Positions 7,077 through 15,546 are shown, counted from the first letter of the stretch. The stretch: 27,012 nucleotides of DNA from CBFGTA01 sp965651595 (GCA_965651595.1 CBFGTA010000017.1:1-27012), one strand, 5' to 3'. Program-made: numbers and translations. Notes: generated from the letters alone by a model not told the origin.

Positions 7077-9899
7077 CTAACCCATATTGGCGTTGAGGGC
7101 ATCGAGCAGGGCGTTGTCTGCCGTGTCACCACTGAGCTCCCAGAACATTCCTCCGCCGAAGCCGGAGTCGCGAATGTACTCAGCCTTGTGGGCCATGGAC
7201 TCGGCATCGTCGTAGGTGATCCACGTTCCCGTTGCAGGGTTGTGCAGGTAAGGAACCTTGGCGCTGTCATCCCAGTATCGCGTGAACGTGGGTAGGTAGT
7301 TGTCCACGATGTCCTTGTAGTCAAGAACTCCCGGCTCCCACGTGCCCTGCCCCGGTCCAGTCGCGTTCTGGTACAGGCCGCCGTTGTTGGAGGAAATCAC
7401 GCCACTCCAGCTGCGACCATAGAACGGTACGCCAACGACGAGCTTCTGAGCTGGAACACCTGCACTCAGGTATCCATCCATTGCGGCCGTGGTGTAGAAG
7501 TTGGCCGGTCCGGGATCGCCAGCGGGCTGCCCCAATGGGGCGTTGTGGCCGGTGCGATTGTTCCAGCTGCCGTTGAAGTCGTACGTCATGACGTTGATCC
7601 AGTCGAGGATCTGTCCGATCGCATTGATTTCGTAGTTGGCCATGATCGACGGCCCCGCCGGGGCGGCGATGGTCAGCAGGTAGTTGCGGCCGTCTTGGGC
7701 CCCACGGGCGTCAAGTTGGTTGCGCAGTTCCTGCAACAGCAGCGTGTAGTTCTGCTTATCGGCAGCCTTACCACCGGCAGGTCCGCCGCTGACTGGGTAT
7801 TCCCAGTCGATGTCGATTCCGTCGAAGCCGTGTTCGATCATGAAGTCGACGCAGGAAGCAGCGAACTGCTGCCGCGAACTGGCCGTGGCTGCTGCATCGG
7901 AGAAGTTACCCGACCAGGTCCATCCACCGACAGAAATCAGCGTCTGGAGATGGGGATGGGCTTCCTTGAGCTTCCGCAACTGGTTGAAGTTGCCCCGCTT
8001 TGCTCCGTTGTCCCACGAATCACCTGGGAAGAACTTGTCCAGGTCTGCGTAGGGGTCACCCACAACGCACTTGCCTCCAGTCACATTGGCGAAAGCGTAG
8101 TTGATGTGCGTCAACTGGGCGGCCGGGATTTGTGACACTTGGTAGTTGCGGGCGTAGGTGGACCACGCGGTGTAGTAGGCGATGGTCTTCTTGCCCGCCG
8201 GAGGGGCCGGTTGGCCCGGGCTTGATGGGTCAGTCGGCGGTGCTGCCGTCGGCGTCGTGGAGTCCGACGGTGACGGCGACGAGGTGCTCGTCGGGGTTGC
8301 CGTCGCAGTCGGGGTTGCCGTCGCAGTGGGTTCGGCGGTGGGCGTTCCCCCTCCGTTCTGGGCATCTCCGGCACTGCCATCAGCGCAGTAGCCAAACGTG
8401 GTGGGGCTAGCAGCAGTCACGGTCGCGTTCCAGGAGGCACCAGAGACGGTCACGGTCGGACCATGCTGGGTGAAGACACCGTTCCACAGACTGCCCACTG
8501 GGCCCCCCGCGACGATATCGACGGTCCAGGTTTGAGGTGATGTAGCCGTTGTCTCCACAGCTACGTCCGCGCAGTAGCCACTACCCCAGTCACTGGTGAT
8601 GGTTTGGGTAGCGGTCACCAGAGGCCCGGGCGCGCTCGTTGGAGTCGTGGTGGCCGTCGGCGTGGGAGTAGCGGTCTCCGTGGGAGTGGCCGTCGCAGTA
8701 GGCGTTGCCGTAGCCGTCTCGGTCGGCGTAGGGGTCGACGTTTCCGTCGGTGTCGCCGTCTCGGTCGGCGTAGGGGTCGACGTTTCCGTCGGTGTCGCCG
8801 TCGCGGTGGGAGTGGGGGTCGACGTCTCCGTCGGTGTCGCCGTGGCAGTGGGTGTCGGCGTTGCCGTCTCAGTGGGCGTCACTGTTGCGGGGCTACCCGA
8901 GGCGCAGAATCCGAAGCTCGTGGGCGACTGTGCGGTGACGAACTTATTCCAGCTAGCACCTGATACGTGCAGGGTGTTGCCATCCTGGCTGTAAGTGGCG
9001 TTCCACACCGTCGATGCCTGCCCCCCAACCGGGTGCAAGACGTGCCAGCTGACAGGATCATGTGAGTTGGTCGTGACATCAACATCCGCACAATAGCCAG
9101 TACCCCAGTCAGACGTCACCGTCTGGGAAGTCGACACGACCGGATGCTGCGGGTGACTGTGGGTGGGAGTGGCTGTCGCCGTTGGGCTCGAACTGTCGGT
9201 AGGAGTCGGGCTCGCAATGTCACTAGGCGTTGGCGAAGGACTAGTTCCACCTTCCCCGAACAGCACATCGGAGCAGGAATAGAAGGCTTCCGGACTGTCG
9301 CTGCGCTGCCAGATTGTGTACAGCAAATGACGCCCATCGCGCTCAGGAATTTCGAAGCGCATTGTCGTAGTGGGTTCGGCATCAGACGGGCCGGTCGCGT
9401 GGATCTCCACCAGGTCAGACCACTTCAGAGGTTGGTTCGGGTCGTAGGAGTTCTTGGTGACGTAAACGCGGTAGTAGGCGGTGGCGTGGGGAGCCGACGA
9501 GCTCCAAGTGACGGTGTACTTGCCGTCAGGGTCAGGCACCATTTCGGTAGCAGGCCACTGGTCACTCGGCGTGTCAAGTAGTGAAAACCCTGGGTTGTTG
9601 GCGCTGCACAGCTTGCCGTCCGGAATGCGCTGCTGGTGGTTGCTCGCGGCGTTGCCATCGAGGACACCCATCCAGTCGTACAGTGTCTGGGGATTTTGCG
9701 ACCAGATCTGGTCGCACATCGGGTTTTGGCCGGGCTGATAGTTCCAACGACACTCCCACACTCGGGAGCCCGGGTTGATCATACTTCCATGGGCTTGAGC
9801 CGGAACAGATACTGCAACCAGGCTTGCCAGCGCGAGACCCACAACGGATACCAGGGCCACGAAACGGCGGATGAGGGGACGGCGTTGGGAACGTGTCAT
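7077..9899 (-). CDS. Secreted multimodular AA10 LPMO - CBM2 - CBM2 - GH18 chitinase
   Basis: This 940-residue secreted chitin-degrading protein has modules in the following order. Signal peptide 1-36 (basic start, hydrophobic core, AQA cleavage) exposes His37, which with His138 forms the copper histidine brace of an AA10 lytic polysaccharide monooxygenase (37-215; ends in SPEAFYSCSDV with F206 near the axial site). A Ser/Pro/Thr linker leads to CBM2 domain 1 (about 255-335). A repeat linker of T, P, E and A (337-423) leads to CBM2 domain 2 (about 427-508). A third linker leads to GH18 (571-938) with SVGGW (656-660), DGIDIDWE (catalytic E700; D696, D698) and MTYDF (771-775). The oxidative module would open crystalline chitin for the hydrolase on the same chain. 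A Shine-Dalgarno (GGAAGG) lies 8 nt before the ATG. CBM2 could also bind cellulose, so the substrate range is open. Confidence 0.95.
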   Translation of the reverse strand: MTRSQRRPLIRRFVALVSVVGLALASLVAVSVPAQAHGSMINPGSRVWECRWNYQPGQNPMCDQIWSQNPQTLYDWMGVLDGNAASNHQQRIPDGKLCSANNPGFSLLDTPSDQWPATEMVPDPDGKYTVTWSSSAPHATAYYRVYVTKNSYDPNQPLKWSDLVEIHATGPSDAEPTTTMRFEIPERDGRHLLYTIWQRSDSPEAFYSCSDVLFGEGGTSPSPTPSDIASPTPTDSSSPTATATPTHSHPQHPVVSTSQTVTSDWGTGYCADVDVTTNSHDPVSWHVLHPVGGQASTVWNATYSQDGNTLHVSGASWNKFVTAQSPTSFGFCASGSPATVTPTETATPTPTATATPTETSTPTPTATATPTETSTPTPTETATPTETSTPTPTETATATPTATATPTETATPTPTATTTPTSAPGPLVTATQTITSDWGSGYCADVAVETTATSPQTWTVDIVAGGPVGSLWNGVFTQHGPTVTVSGASWNATVTAASPTTFGYCADGSAGDAQNGGGTPTAEPTATATPTATATPTSTSSPSPSDSTTPTAAPPTDPSSPGQPAPPAGKKTIAYYTAWSTYARNYQVSQIPAAQLTHINYAFANVTGGKCVVGDPYADLDKFFPGDSWDNGAKRGNFNQLRKLKEAHPHLQTLISVGGWTWSGNFSDAAATASSRQQFAASCVDFMIEHGFDGIDIDWEYPVSGGPAGGKAADKQNYTLLLQELRNQLDARGAQDGRNYLLTIAAPAGPSIMANYEINAIGQILDWINVMTYDFNGSWNNRTGHNAPLGQPAGDPGPANFYTTAAMDGYLSAGVPAQKLVVGVPFYGRSWSGVISSNNGGLYQNATGPGQGTWEPGVLDYKDIVDNYLPTFTRYWDDSAKVPYLHNPATGTWITYDDAESMAHKAEYIRDSGFGGGMFWELSGDTADNALLDALNANMG
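8630..8891 (-). repeat. In-frame tandem repeat coding for the inter-CBM2 linker (42-bp unit)
   Basis: The linker between the two CBM2 domains is built from repeats rich in T, P, E, A and S (for example ETSTPTPTETATPT). In DNA a 42-bp unit beginning at 8718 recurs almost exactly at 8760, and a diverged copy follows at about 8802. The unit is a multiple of three, so copy-number change would lengthen or shorten the linker without breaking the frame. The repeat keeps several other frames open, producing false ORFs on the plus strand. Confidence 0.85.
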
Positions 9900-10027
9900 G
9901 CGTCTAACCTTCCAGTCAACTTCGTCAGTCGCCTTTGCAACTGACAGCCGATCACGAGCTCTTGGGTAGCTCGGGCACCTTCCGGGTGGAAGCGTTCAAC
10001 CACTCCGACTAACCCGATCAACTCGAG

Positions 10028-10063
10028 CACATGTGATCGTTTGCCGAAATTTACCACAATGTG
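10028..10063. promoter_or_regulatory. Paired CACA/TGTG dyads upstream of the chitinase
   Basis: CACATGTG at 10028-10035 and CACAATGTG at 10055-10063 are short palindromes about 27 bp apart centre to centre, in the chitinase leader region. The dyad upstream of the secreted CHAP gene (15516-15532) has the same CACA...TGTG halves. They may be binding sites of one regulator, but they are short. Confidence 0.3.
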
Positions 10064-10198
10064 AATATCGACACACTAGCTGGGGATATGAGGACTTTCC
10101 AGTGAGTCGGAATCCAACCCACCGATTGGCCTAATTCAGGCGTATCGACGGTACCCGGACTCGCCTAGAGTCCCACATTGTCGACGATACTCAACCCA

Positions 10199-10243
10199 GG
10201 GTAACCGGCAAGTCACCGAAAGTACAGGGGGCCGGGGTTACCC
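10199..10243. terminator. Hairpin after the thioesterase gene
   Basis: GGGTAACC (10199-10206) pairs with GGTTACCC (10236-10243), and GGC (10207-10209) can pair with GCC (10231-10233) after a small bulge. It starts directly beyond the minus-strand stop codon at 10245. The loop is long and there is no T-run, so this is a modest candidate. Confidence 0.3.
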
Positions 10244-10244
10244 A

Positions 10245-10775
10245 TCAGGTGTGACTTTCGTCGCCGCGGAAGTCACTTGTTCGCGGCGCTTGGGCCATGA
10301 GTTGGAAAAGCTTGGCACCTGGTGGGCCGAGTTTTCTCGCTGACATGTCGATCCAGCCGCCTTCGACTTCGACCGTCGCACCCACGACCGGAGCTGGCAG
10401 TTCGGCATGGGATGCGTCGGCGTCGCCGGATCTCGCGACCTGCTTGTAGAAGGAATGCCGAATCGACCATCGGCTTCCGTCTGACGTCAGGTGCGACACC
10501 GCTGAGGCGATCAGGATGGATTCGCCGAGGCGAAACTCGCGACGGTAGTAGAGGTGCTCGGCCAGTAGCACCGGGGCAACGCCATCGGCAGTCCAGGCAC
10601 CAAGATCACCTTCTCGCTCAGTCAACAGTCCGAGGCGGGCATGTGCCGCCAATGCAGCGTAGGCACTGTGGCGCATATGGCCGATCGGGTCCAAATCGTC
10701 CCATCGCACCTGGACCTCGACCGTATGTCCGTGGTCTGGCTCGACAGGAACTCCGGGTCTGCTGAAAGGCGCCAT
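10245..10775 (-). CDS. Hot-dog fold acyl-CoA thioesterase-like protein (4HBT family)
   Basis: This 176-residue single hot-dog domain protein resembles 4-hydroxybenzoyl-CoA/acyl-CoA thioesterases. The N-terminal motif VRWDDLDPIGHMRHSAYAAL (23-42) matches the family pattern R-x-x-D-x-D-x-x-G-H-x-x-x-x-x-Y, with D26/D27/D29 as candidate catalytic acids and the long central helix following. The cytoplasmic role is probably hydrolysis of an acyl-CoA thioester; the acyl group is unknown. The ATG at 10775 follows TAGGGT by 6 nt with no Shine-Dalgarno. It is divergent from the patatin-like lipase; a shared role in lipid turnover is possible but only inferred. Confidence 0.78.
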   Translation of the reverse strand: MAPFSRPGVPVEPDHGHTVEVQVRWDDLDPIGHMRHSAYAALAAHARLGLLTEREGDLGAWTADGVAPVLLAEHLYYRREFRLGESILIASAVSHLTSDGSRWSIRHSFYKQVARSGDADASHAELPAPVVGATVEVEGGWIDMSARKLGPPGAKLFQLMAQAPRTSDFRGDESHT

Positions 10776-10781
10776 AAAACA

Positions 10782-10787
10782 ACCCTA
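10782..10787 (-). promoter_or_regulatory. Putative -10 element (leaderless) for the thioesterase gene
   Basis: TAGGGT, 6 nt (TGTTTT), then ATG at 10775 on the minus strand. There is no Shine-Dalgarno and no clear -35. Confidence 0.48.
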
Positions 10788-10875
10788 CCGGGCTCAGCTC
10801 GGGTCGCTGCGCATGTCGAAACGTTCCGGCAGTCGACGCAGGATGGCCGACATGCAATCTAGGATCGTTGGCAGC

Positions 10876-10881
10876 TAGAGT
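10876..10881 (+). promoter_or_regulatory. Putative -10 element (leaderless) for the patatin-like gene
   Basis: TAGAGT, 6 nt (CGCGGC), then ATG at 10888. There is no Shine-Dalgarno. It is about 90 bp from the divergent thioesterase -10. Confidence 0.48.
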
Positions 10882-10887
10882 CGCGGC

Positions 10888-11850
10888 ATGTCTGATCTTG
10901 TCCCACCGTTTGACCCGAGTGTTATCGACAACGACGGCCTGGCGTGGCCGGTCGACTATAGCGCCGGCTACGGAGCTGGCAAACAGCGCGCGCTGGTGCT
11001 GGGAGGTGGCGGCGTCTTCTTCGTCGCCTGGCAGGTTGCCTACCTCCACGGCTTGGAGACTCGCGGAGTGCATCTCGAGCGGGCCGACATCTACGTTGGC
11101 ACGTCTGCGGGATCCATTGTGGCATCGCTGCTGGCCCACAAGGGGCTGTCGCGATTCATGAAGGAGGTCAACTTCCTTAGCCACCACCCGAAGCTTGTCG
11201 GAGCTCTCGCCCCGGCTGGTGATCTTGAAGCTAGCCAGGTGCGAGCCTTGACTCTGTTTCAAAGTGCGCCGAGTCCAGAGCCAGCCTTGGTGAAGGAAAT
11301 CGGCCATGCGGCACTGGCGGCTCGCACCCCGGCCGACTCCGAAATGCGGCGCAACGTCGGCCTCATGCTAGCCAAACGCAACTGGCCGAATCCTGGCCTT
11401 CACATCTCTGCGACGGACACCTACTCCGGAGAGCGCCTCATCATTACCGAATCCACCGGTGTCTCTAATCCACGGGCCGCTGCAGCGAGTAGCGCCGTTC
11501 CGGGCCTGTTCCCTCCCCAGCCCATCCTCAACCGCAGGGCAATGGATGGCGGCGTAAGCGGCTCCGGAACCCACTGCGACGTGGTCTCAGGAGCGGGGCG
11601 AGCCCTCGTGATTTCTTTGGAACTCGGCCTGCCCGAACCAATGTCGGGCATGACGATCCCGGCAGGTGCGGTCGATCGCGAAATTGAGGAACTCGAACGG
11701 CACGGCACTCGCGTGGTTGCGCGGGGACCGTCGTCGGTCGATGTCGAGCGCCTCATGGACCCACTTGCCACCGAGTCCGCAATCGAACTGGGAGTGGCTC
11801 AGGCAGAACAGGACGCGGCCGCGATCGCCACGTTCTGGAATGAAGGATGA
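10888..11850 (+). CDS. Patatin-like phospholipase family protein
   Basis: This 320-residue serine lipid acyl hydrolase has the oxyanion-hole glycines in LVLGGGGVFF (37-46), the nucleophile elbow GTSAGS with Ser73, and the second catalytic residue in MDGG with Asp220, giving the Ser-Asp dyad expected of patatins. The segment SNPRAAAASSAVPGLFPP (193-210) is the conserved region before the DGG. No signal peptide or membrane segment is visible, so it acts in the cytosol or at the inner leaflet. The substrate is probably a glycerophospholipid or neutral lipid ester. The start is fixed by the TAGAGT element. It is convergent with the baeRF gene. Confidence 0.9.
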   Translation: MSDLVPPFDPSVIDNDGLAWPVDYSAGYGAGKQRALVLGGGGVFFVAWQVAYLHGLETRGVHLERADIYVGTSAGSIVASLLAHKGLSRFMKEVNFLSHHPKLVGALAPAGDLEASQVRALTLFQSAPSPEPALVKEIGHAALAARTPADSEMRRNVGLMLAKRNWPNPGLHISATDTYSGERLIITESTGVSNPRAAAASSAVPGLFPPQPILNRRAMDGGVSGSGTHCDVVSGAGRALVISLELGLPEPMSGMTIPAGAVDREIEELERHGTRVVARGPSSVDVERLMDPLATESAIELGVAQAEQDAAAIATFWNEG

Positions 11851-11894
11851 CAGGTCAGGACTAGAGGGCGACCGAGGCGACGCACCAGCGCGAC

Positions 11895-13073
11895 CTACCA
11901 GCGCAACATTGCCGCCACGCCATCAGCCTCGGTGAGCGCTGTGCTTGTGCCCGGAGTGACTGGCACCGCTGTCCCACCGCGAGTGATGGCGGCGATCACT
12001 AATCGCTCCATGAAGAGTGAGCTGCGACGGAACGACACGTCCTCAGCCTCGGCCAAGGTGCCGCCGACCGTCGGGTGCAAGGTCCCTTGATCGGACACGT
12101 AGCCATCGGCCACGACGTCCGAGTCGAACAACAGTTGGTCGACCCGACCTTCGTTGAGGGCATCGCACACGTTGCGCAGACCGGTCACAGCGGCTCCGCC
12201 CGATCGTGCGCGATCGAAAACTGTGCTCAATAGTTCTTGCTCTCGGTCGAGGTGCAAGGCTCGTAGGGCTGGCCAGACCGACGCGGCGACAACCTCCACC
12301 GAGTCGTCGTTCCATTGGGTGTCCGCCACGACGACTTGAGCGTCGACACCGGCCACGAACCCCTTGGCCGGGTCACGCCATTTCGGCCCACCTGCGATGA
12401 CAATCCGATCCCAGTGCCGCTCAGCGGCGAGCTCTCCAACCCGTGCCATGGCATCCTTGAGGAATCGAGCGAATTGCTCGTCAACATGGTCGCCGAAGCG
12501 TTCACGGTTGCTCGCTCCGCGATGAAAGCTCTGGTTGTTCGCCGGGGCGGGTCCCTTCTTTTCCCGACTGACTTGCTCATCGAACAACTCAAACTCGATG
12601 CGTTCGACGTCCGTGACGGAACCCAGTCGCCACTGCATGATGCGCACGGCGGTGCGGGACACGTCAACCAGCCCGGCTGGCCTTCCCTCGTCGAGAGCCG
12701 CCACCAGGGGACGCACCATCGGGTGATGCCCGAAGACGGCCCGCTCAGCAAAAGGGATTCCGGCGGTCACGAATTCGCTGTTTCCTGACTCGACGCCAAC
12801 GAACAGGGCACGTCCCCGACCGCTCGTCGCTGGGTTGAGTAGCTCGTCGATCAAGTTCTCGGATCGATTGACGCGATCTGACAGATGCTTGGCGACAGCG
12901 GCGTCACGTTGCGTCCAGGTTTCCATGAGGTCTCGGAGTTGATTGCGGATGGCGATCCGCGCGTGATCACCACCGTCGTGACTGCTGAGTGGGTGGCTGG
13001 CGTAGAGCGACAATGTGCCGATCGAGTCGTCGAAGGAAATCAGCCGTTCGAGTGTGTCATCGCCTAGGTTCAC
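11895..13073 (-). CDS. baeRF-type protein (bacterial archaeo-eukaryotic release factor family)
   Basis: This 392-residue cytoplasmic protein appears to belong to the bacterial relatives of eRF1 (baeRF; probably the family 10 type). Seen: an N-terminal alpha/beta domain (LISFDDSIGTLSLYA), a central domain with a charged loop (SREKKGPAPANNQ) where eRF1 would have GGQ, then HWDRIVIAGGPKW, and a C-terminal domain ending ALTEADGVAAMLRW. The C terminus resembles mycobacterial Rv2629 as I recall it. A role at stalled ribosomes is proposed for the family but not shown here. The GTG at 13073 is chosen because a promoter with TTGACA, 16-nt spacer and TACGGT ends 7 nt before it; the TTG at 13115 lies upstream of that promoter's -35. 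Confidence 0.72.
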   Translation of the reverse strand: MNLGDDTLERLISFDDSIGTLSLYASHPLSSHDGGDHARIAIRNQLRDLMETWTQRDAAVAKHLSDRVNRSENLIDELLNPATSGRGRALFVGVESGNSEFVTAGIPFAERAVFGHHPMVRPLVAALDEGRPAGLVDVSRTAVRIMQWRLGSVTDVERIEFELFDEQVSREKKGPAPANNQSFHRGASNRERFGDHVDEQFARFLKDAMARVGELAAERHWDRIVIAGGPKWRDPAKGFVAGVDAQVVVADTQWNDDSVEVVAASVWPALRALHLDREQELLSTVFDRARSGGAAVTGLRNVCDALNEGRVDQLLFDSDVVADGYVSDQGTLHPTVGGTLAEAEDVSFRRSSLFMERLVIAAITRGGTAVPVTPGTSTALTEADGVAAMLRW

Positions 13074-13080
13074 ACTGCCC

Positions 13081-13108
13081 ACCGTAGTAGCCCGACAGGA
13101 AGTGTCAA
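13081..13108 (-). promoter_or_regulatory. Sigma-70 type leaderless promoter of the baeRF gene
   Basis: On the minus strand TTGACA (13103-13108) is followed by a 16-nt spacer and TACGGT (13081-13086), then 7 nt to the GTG at 13073. It is the only leaderless promoter in this window with a consensus -35. It shows that the baeRF gene is probably transcribed independently of the MMPL gene upstream. Confidence 0.65.
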
Positions 13109-13217
13109 CCGACAATTCTTCCGTACCGGCTGGCAGGGTGGTTTTGTCGCCCGTATGGGCGTCACCTGCCGGATCAGCTGTTGCTATCTGGACTACACCG
13201 CCCGGACAGGCCTGCCG

Positions 13218-15395
13218 CTAGCCCGGCTGTGGTGCCGTGGGCTGGTCTTTGGCGGGCGACTTTTCGAGATCAATGGTTGGTAGCACTTTCTGTGCCCATT
13301 GCGGCATCCACCAGTTGGATCGACCCAAGATCGTCATGATGGCGGGAACCAGCAGCAGCCGCACGACAAACGCGTCGAGGAGAATTGCGGTTGCCAGGGC
13401 GAGGCCAAACATCTTGATGGTGGAGTCTGCTCCGAAGATGAAGGACGCAAAAACACTGAACATAATCAAGGCAGCCACTGCGACTACTAGACCAGAACCC
13501 ACCACTCCCCGGAATACCGATTGGCGATTGTCGCGCCTGTGACCCCACTCCTCCTGCATCCGGCTCACTAAGAACACCTGGTAGTCCATTGAAAGGCCGA
13601 ACAGGATGGCGAAGAGCATGACCGGCAAGAAGGGAAGGATCGGCCCGGTCGTCTCAACTCCGATGAGGGACGCACCCCAGCCCCACTGGAACACGGCGAC
13701 GGTGACGCCGAGAGCGGCGAAGAAACTCAACAAGCTGGTGACCGCCGCTGTGACGGGAATCAGAATCGATCGGAAGAGGATGATGAGCGCGATGCATCCC
13801 AAACCGATCACGACGGCCAGGAACAGCGGCAAGGCATCAGCGAGCACTGTCCCGAAATCGATCAGGATCGCTGTCGAACCTCCGACGTAGGCGGACACCC
13901 CCGATCCCTCCACGATGGGAGGTATCACTTCATCGCCGATCCGCTCGGCCAAGTCGCGAGTCTCGCTGGCCTGAGGGCCGGTCTGCGGTTGCACAGTGAT
14001 CAGATACGCCGCGCCTGACTCAGACGGAATCGGCGGGCTCGCGAACTGAACCCCAGCAGTCGTCCCGGCGGCAGCGCTCAGCTCCGCCACAACTGCCTGC
14101 TGAGCGGGGTCGCTCGGATCGGAGAGGCTTCCGACGATGAGCAACGGCCCGGCCGCCCCCGGTCCGAACGCACTTGCGGTGAGGTCATAGGCAATCCGTT
14201 GTGGGCTGCCGTCGGGGCGGGTGCTGTTGTCTGGGAATCCCTGCTGCATTGAGAACGCTGGGATAGCGAAGATGACCATGATGACGAGTCCGCTGATGAT
14301 GGCAAGGGCAGGCCGCTGTTGAATGCGTGCCGCGTGCTGGCCCATTCGCCCGTCCGAGCGTGGCTCGTGCATCGACTTGGCCCAGGGCATCTTGAGGGCG
14401 AACAGTCTTTTTCCGAGCAAGGAAAGGAGAGCAGGCAGCAGCGTAACCGCCGACACCATGACGGTCAGGACAGTCACGGCAGCGGCGATGGCAATGCCAT
14501 TCATGAAGTCGATGCGCAGTACGAACAATCCGAGCAACGCGATGATGACGGCCGTGCCAGCAAAGACAACCGCCCGGCCAGCCGTTGAGGTAGCGATCAT
14601 GGCTGCCTCGCGGAACTCGTGGCCGTCCCGAACAGCTTGCCGATGACGGTTGATGATGAACAGTGCGTAGTCGATCCCGACGCCAAGACCAATCATCGCG
14701 GACAAGGTGGGCGCGAACGTCGCCACCGAGATGACGTTGGCCACGAGCAGGACCAGCATCGACCCAACGCCTACCGACAGCAGTGCTGTCACAATCGGCA
14801 TTCCGGCAGCAACGATAGCCCCGAACATGATGAGCAAGATGACGAGTGCCACGACAACTCCGAAGAGTTCAGAGCTGGGCACTTCTTGGGCAAAGTCGAG
14901 TACGTCGCCACTAGCACCAACCGTCAACGTCGGAGTGTTGGCTGCGGATACGTCGGAAACAAACGTCCGAATGGATTCGGGTGCGATGTCTCCAGGCTGG
15001 CCCGCAAAGTTGACCAGCCCAATACCGATAGTTCCATCGGGACTGATCAAGCCTGCCTGACCAGCCTCGGGGAAGTACGGCAAGGTCACCGACTCCACCT
15101 CAGGAATTTCACGAACTTGCCCGGCGAGTTCCTCCATGGCCGCGACAGTGGCCGGGTCGGCAATGGACGCGCCGCCCGTGAACACGAGCCGCACCTGCGA
15201 CGGAGCTGAGGCTCCAGGGAACTCGGCTTCCAAGATCTCCTGGGCCTGGGTGGACGGAGTGTCGGGCAATGTGAAGGAATCCTCCAGAGTGCCCCGGAAC
15301 ATACCGGCGGCGGCCCCGATCAGCGCTACCACGACGAGCCAGACGATCAGAGCGCGGCCTGGTCGGCGCACCGCAGCTCGCGAAATCGGTCCCAT
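13218..15395 (-). CDS. MMPL/RND-family transporter
   Basis: This 725-residue membrane transporter of the MMPL branch of the RND superfamily consists of two homologous halves. Each half has one membrane helix, a large extracytoplasmic loop (about 40-175 and 385-515) and five more helices, giving 12 in total. The proton-relay Asp-Tyr pairs are both present: GVGIDYALFI (D242, Y243) and GLSMDYQVFL (D604, Y605). Family members export lipids, glycopeptidolipids, siderophores or drugs using the proton gradient; the cargo here is unknown. A Shine-Dalgarno (GAGGAG) precedes the ATG. No adjacent TetR regulator is present, which is unusual for drug-export members. It is divergent from the CHAP gene. Confidence 0.93.
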   Translation of the reverse strand: MGPISRAAVRRPGRALIVWLVVVALIGAAAGMFRGTLEDSFTLPDTPSTQAQEILEAEFPGASAPSQVRLVFTGGASIADPATVAAMEELAGQVREIPEVESVTLPYFPEAGQAGLISPDGTIGIGLVNFAGQPGDIAPESIRTFVSDVSAANTPTLTVGASGDVLDFAQEVPSSELFGVVVALVILLIMFGAIVAAGMPIVTALLSVGVGSMLVLLVANVISVATFAPTLSAMIGLGVGIDYALFIINRHRQAVRDGHEFREAAMIATSTAGRAVVFAGTAVIIALLGLFVLRIDFMNGIAIAAAVTVLTVMVSAVTLLPALLSLLGKRLFALKMPWAKSMHEPRSDGRMGQHAARIQQRPALAIISGLVIMVIFAIPAFSMQQGFPDNSTRPDGSPQRIAYDLTASAFGPGAAGPLLIVGSLSDPSDPAQQAVVAELSAAAGTTAGVQFASPPIPSESGAAYLITVQPQTGPQASETRDLAERIGDEVIPPIVEGSGVSAYVGGSTAILIDFGTVLADALPLFLAVVIGLGCIALIILFRSILIPVTAAVTSLLSFFAALGVTVAVFQWGWGASLIGVETTGPILPFLPVMLFAILFGLSMDYQVFLVSRMQEEWGHRRDNRQSVFRGVVGSGLVVAVAALIMFSVFASFIFGADSTIKMFGLALATAILLDAFVVRLLLVPAIMTILGRSNWWMPQWAQKVLPTIDLEKSPAKDQPTAPQPG

Positions 15396-15515
15396 GTCTC
15401 TCCTCTGTCAGACCCGGCCGAAGCCACCGAGGCTCAACTGCTGGGCGCAGTCAGCTTAGCTACTCGATTTGTCAGGACTCGGGCCTGGGACCGCTGCTGC
15501 CGACTTCGTGAAGCC

Positions 15516-15546
15516 GATCACACAATGTGATCACCCAAACGGGTGA
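15516..15546. promoter_or_regulatory. Two overlapping dyads upstream of the CHAP gene
   Basis: GATCACA-CAA-TGTGATC (15516-15532) is a perfect 7-bp inverted repeat. It overlaps a second perfect one, TCACCC-AAAC-GGGTGA (15531-15546). Both lie 50-80 bp before the CHAP start and in the divergent region with the MMPL gene. Operator use is inferred; the two could also form alternative RNA hairpins. Confidence 0.5.

Larger units (their letters stand above)
9900..10244. other. 345-bp intergenic region upstream of the chitinase gene
   Basis: No gene is seen here. The half near the chitinase start is comparatively AT-rich and holds two CACA/TGTG dyads at 10028-10035 and 10055-10063, possible operator sites. 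The other end holds the hairpin following the thioesterase gene. I found no clear match to the Streptomyces DasR box expected at many chitinase promoters. It presumably contains the chitinase promoter, whose -10 and -35 I cannot assign with confidence. Confidence 0.6.

Noticed and set aside
8596..8994. 132-residue plus-strand open frame rich in Val and Gly
   Set aside because: It is the antisense of the repetitive linker and CBM2 region of the chitinase; the repeat keeps all frames open and the product is low-complexity with no RBS.
9900..10244. DasR (GntR-type chitin regulator) box upstream of the chitinase
   Set aside because: I looked for the TGGTCTAGACCA-like sequence and found no convincing match.
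13074..13115. TTG start at 13115 for the baeRF gene
   Set aside because: The TTG lies upstream of the TTGACA/TACGGT promoter, so it would not be on the mRNA.
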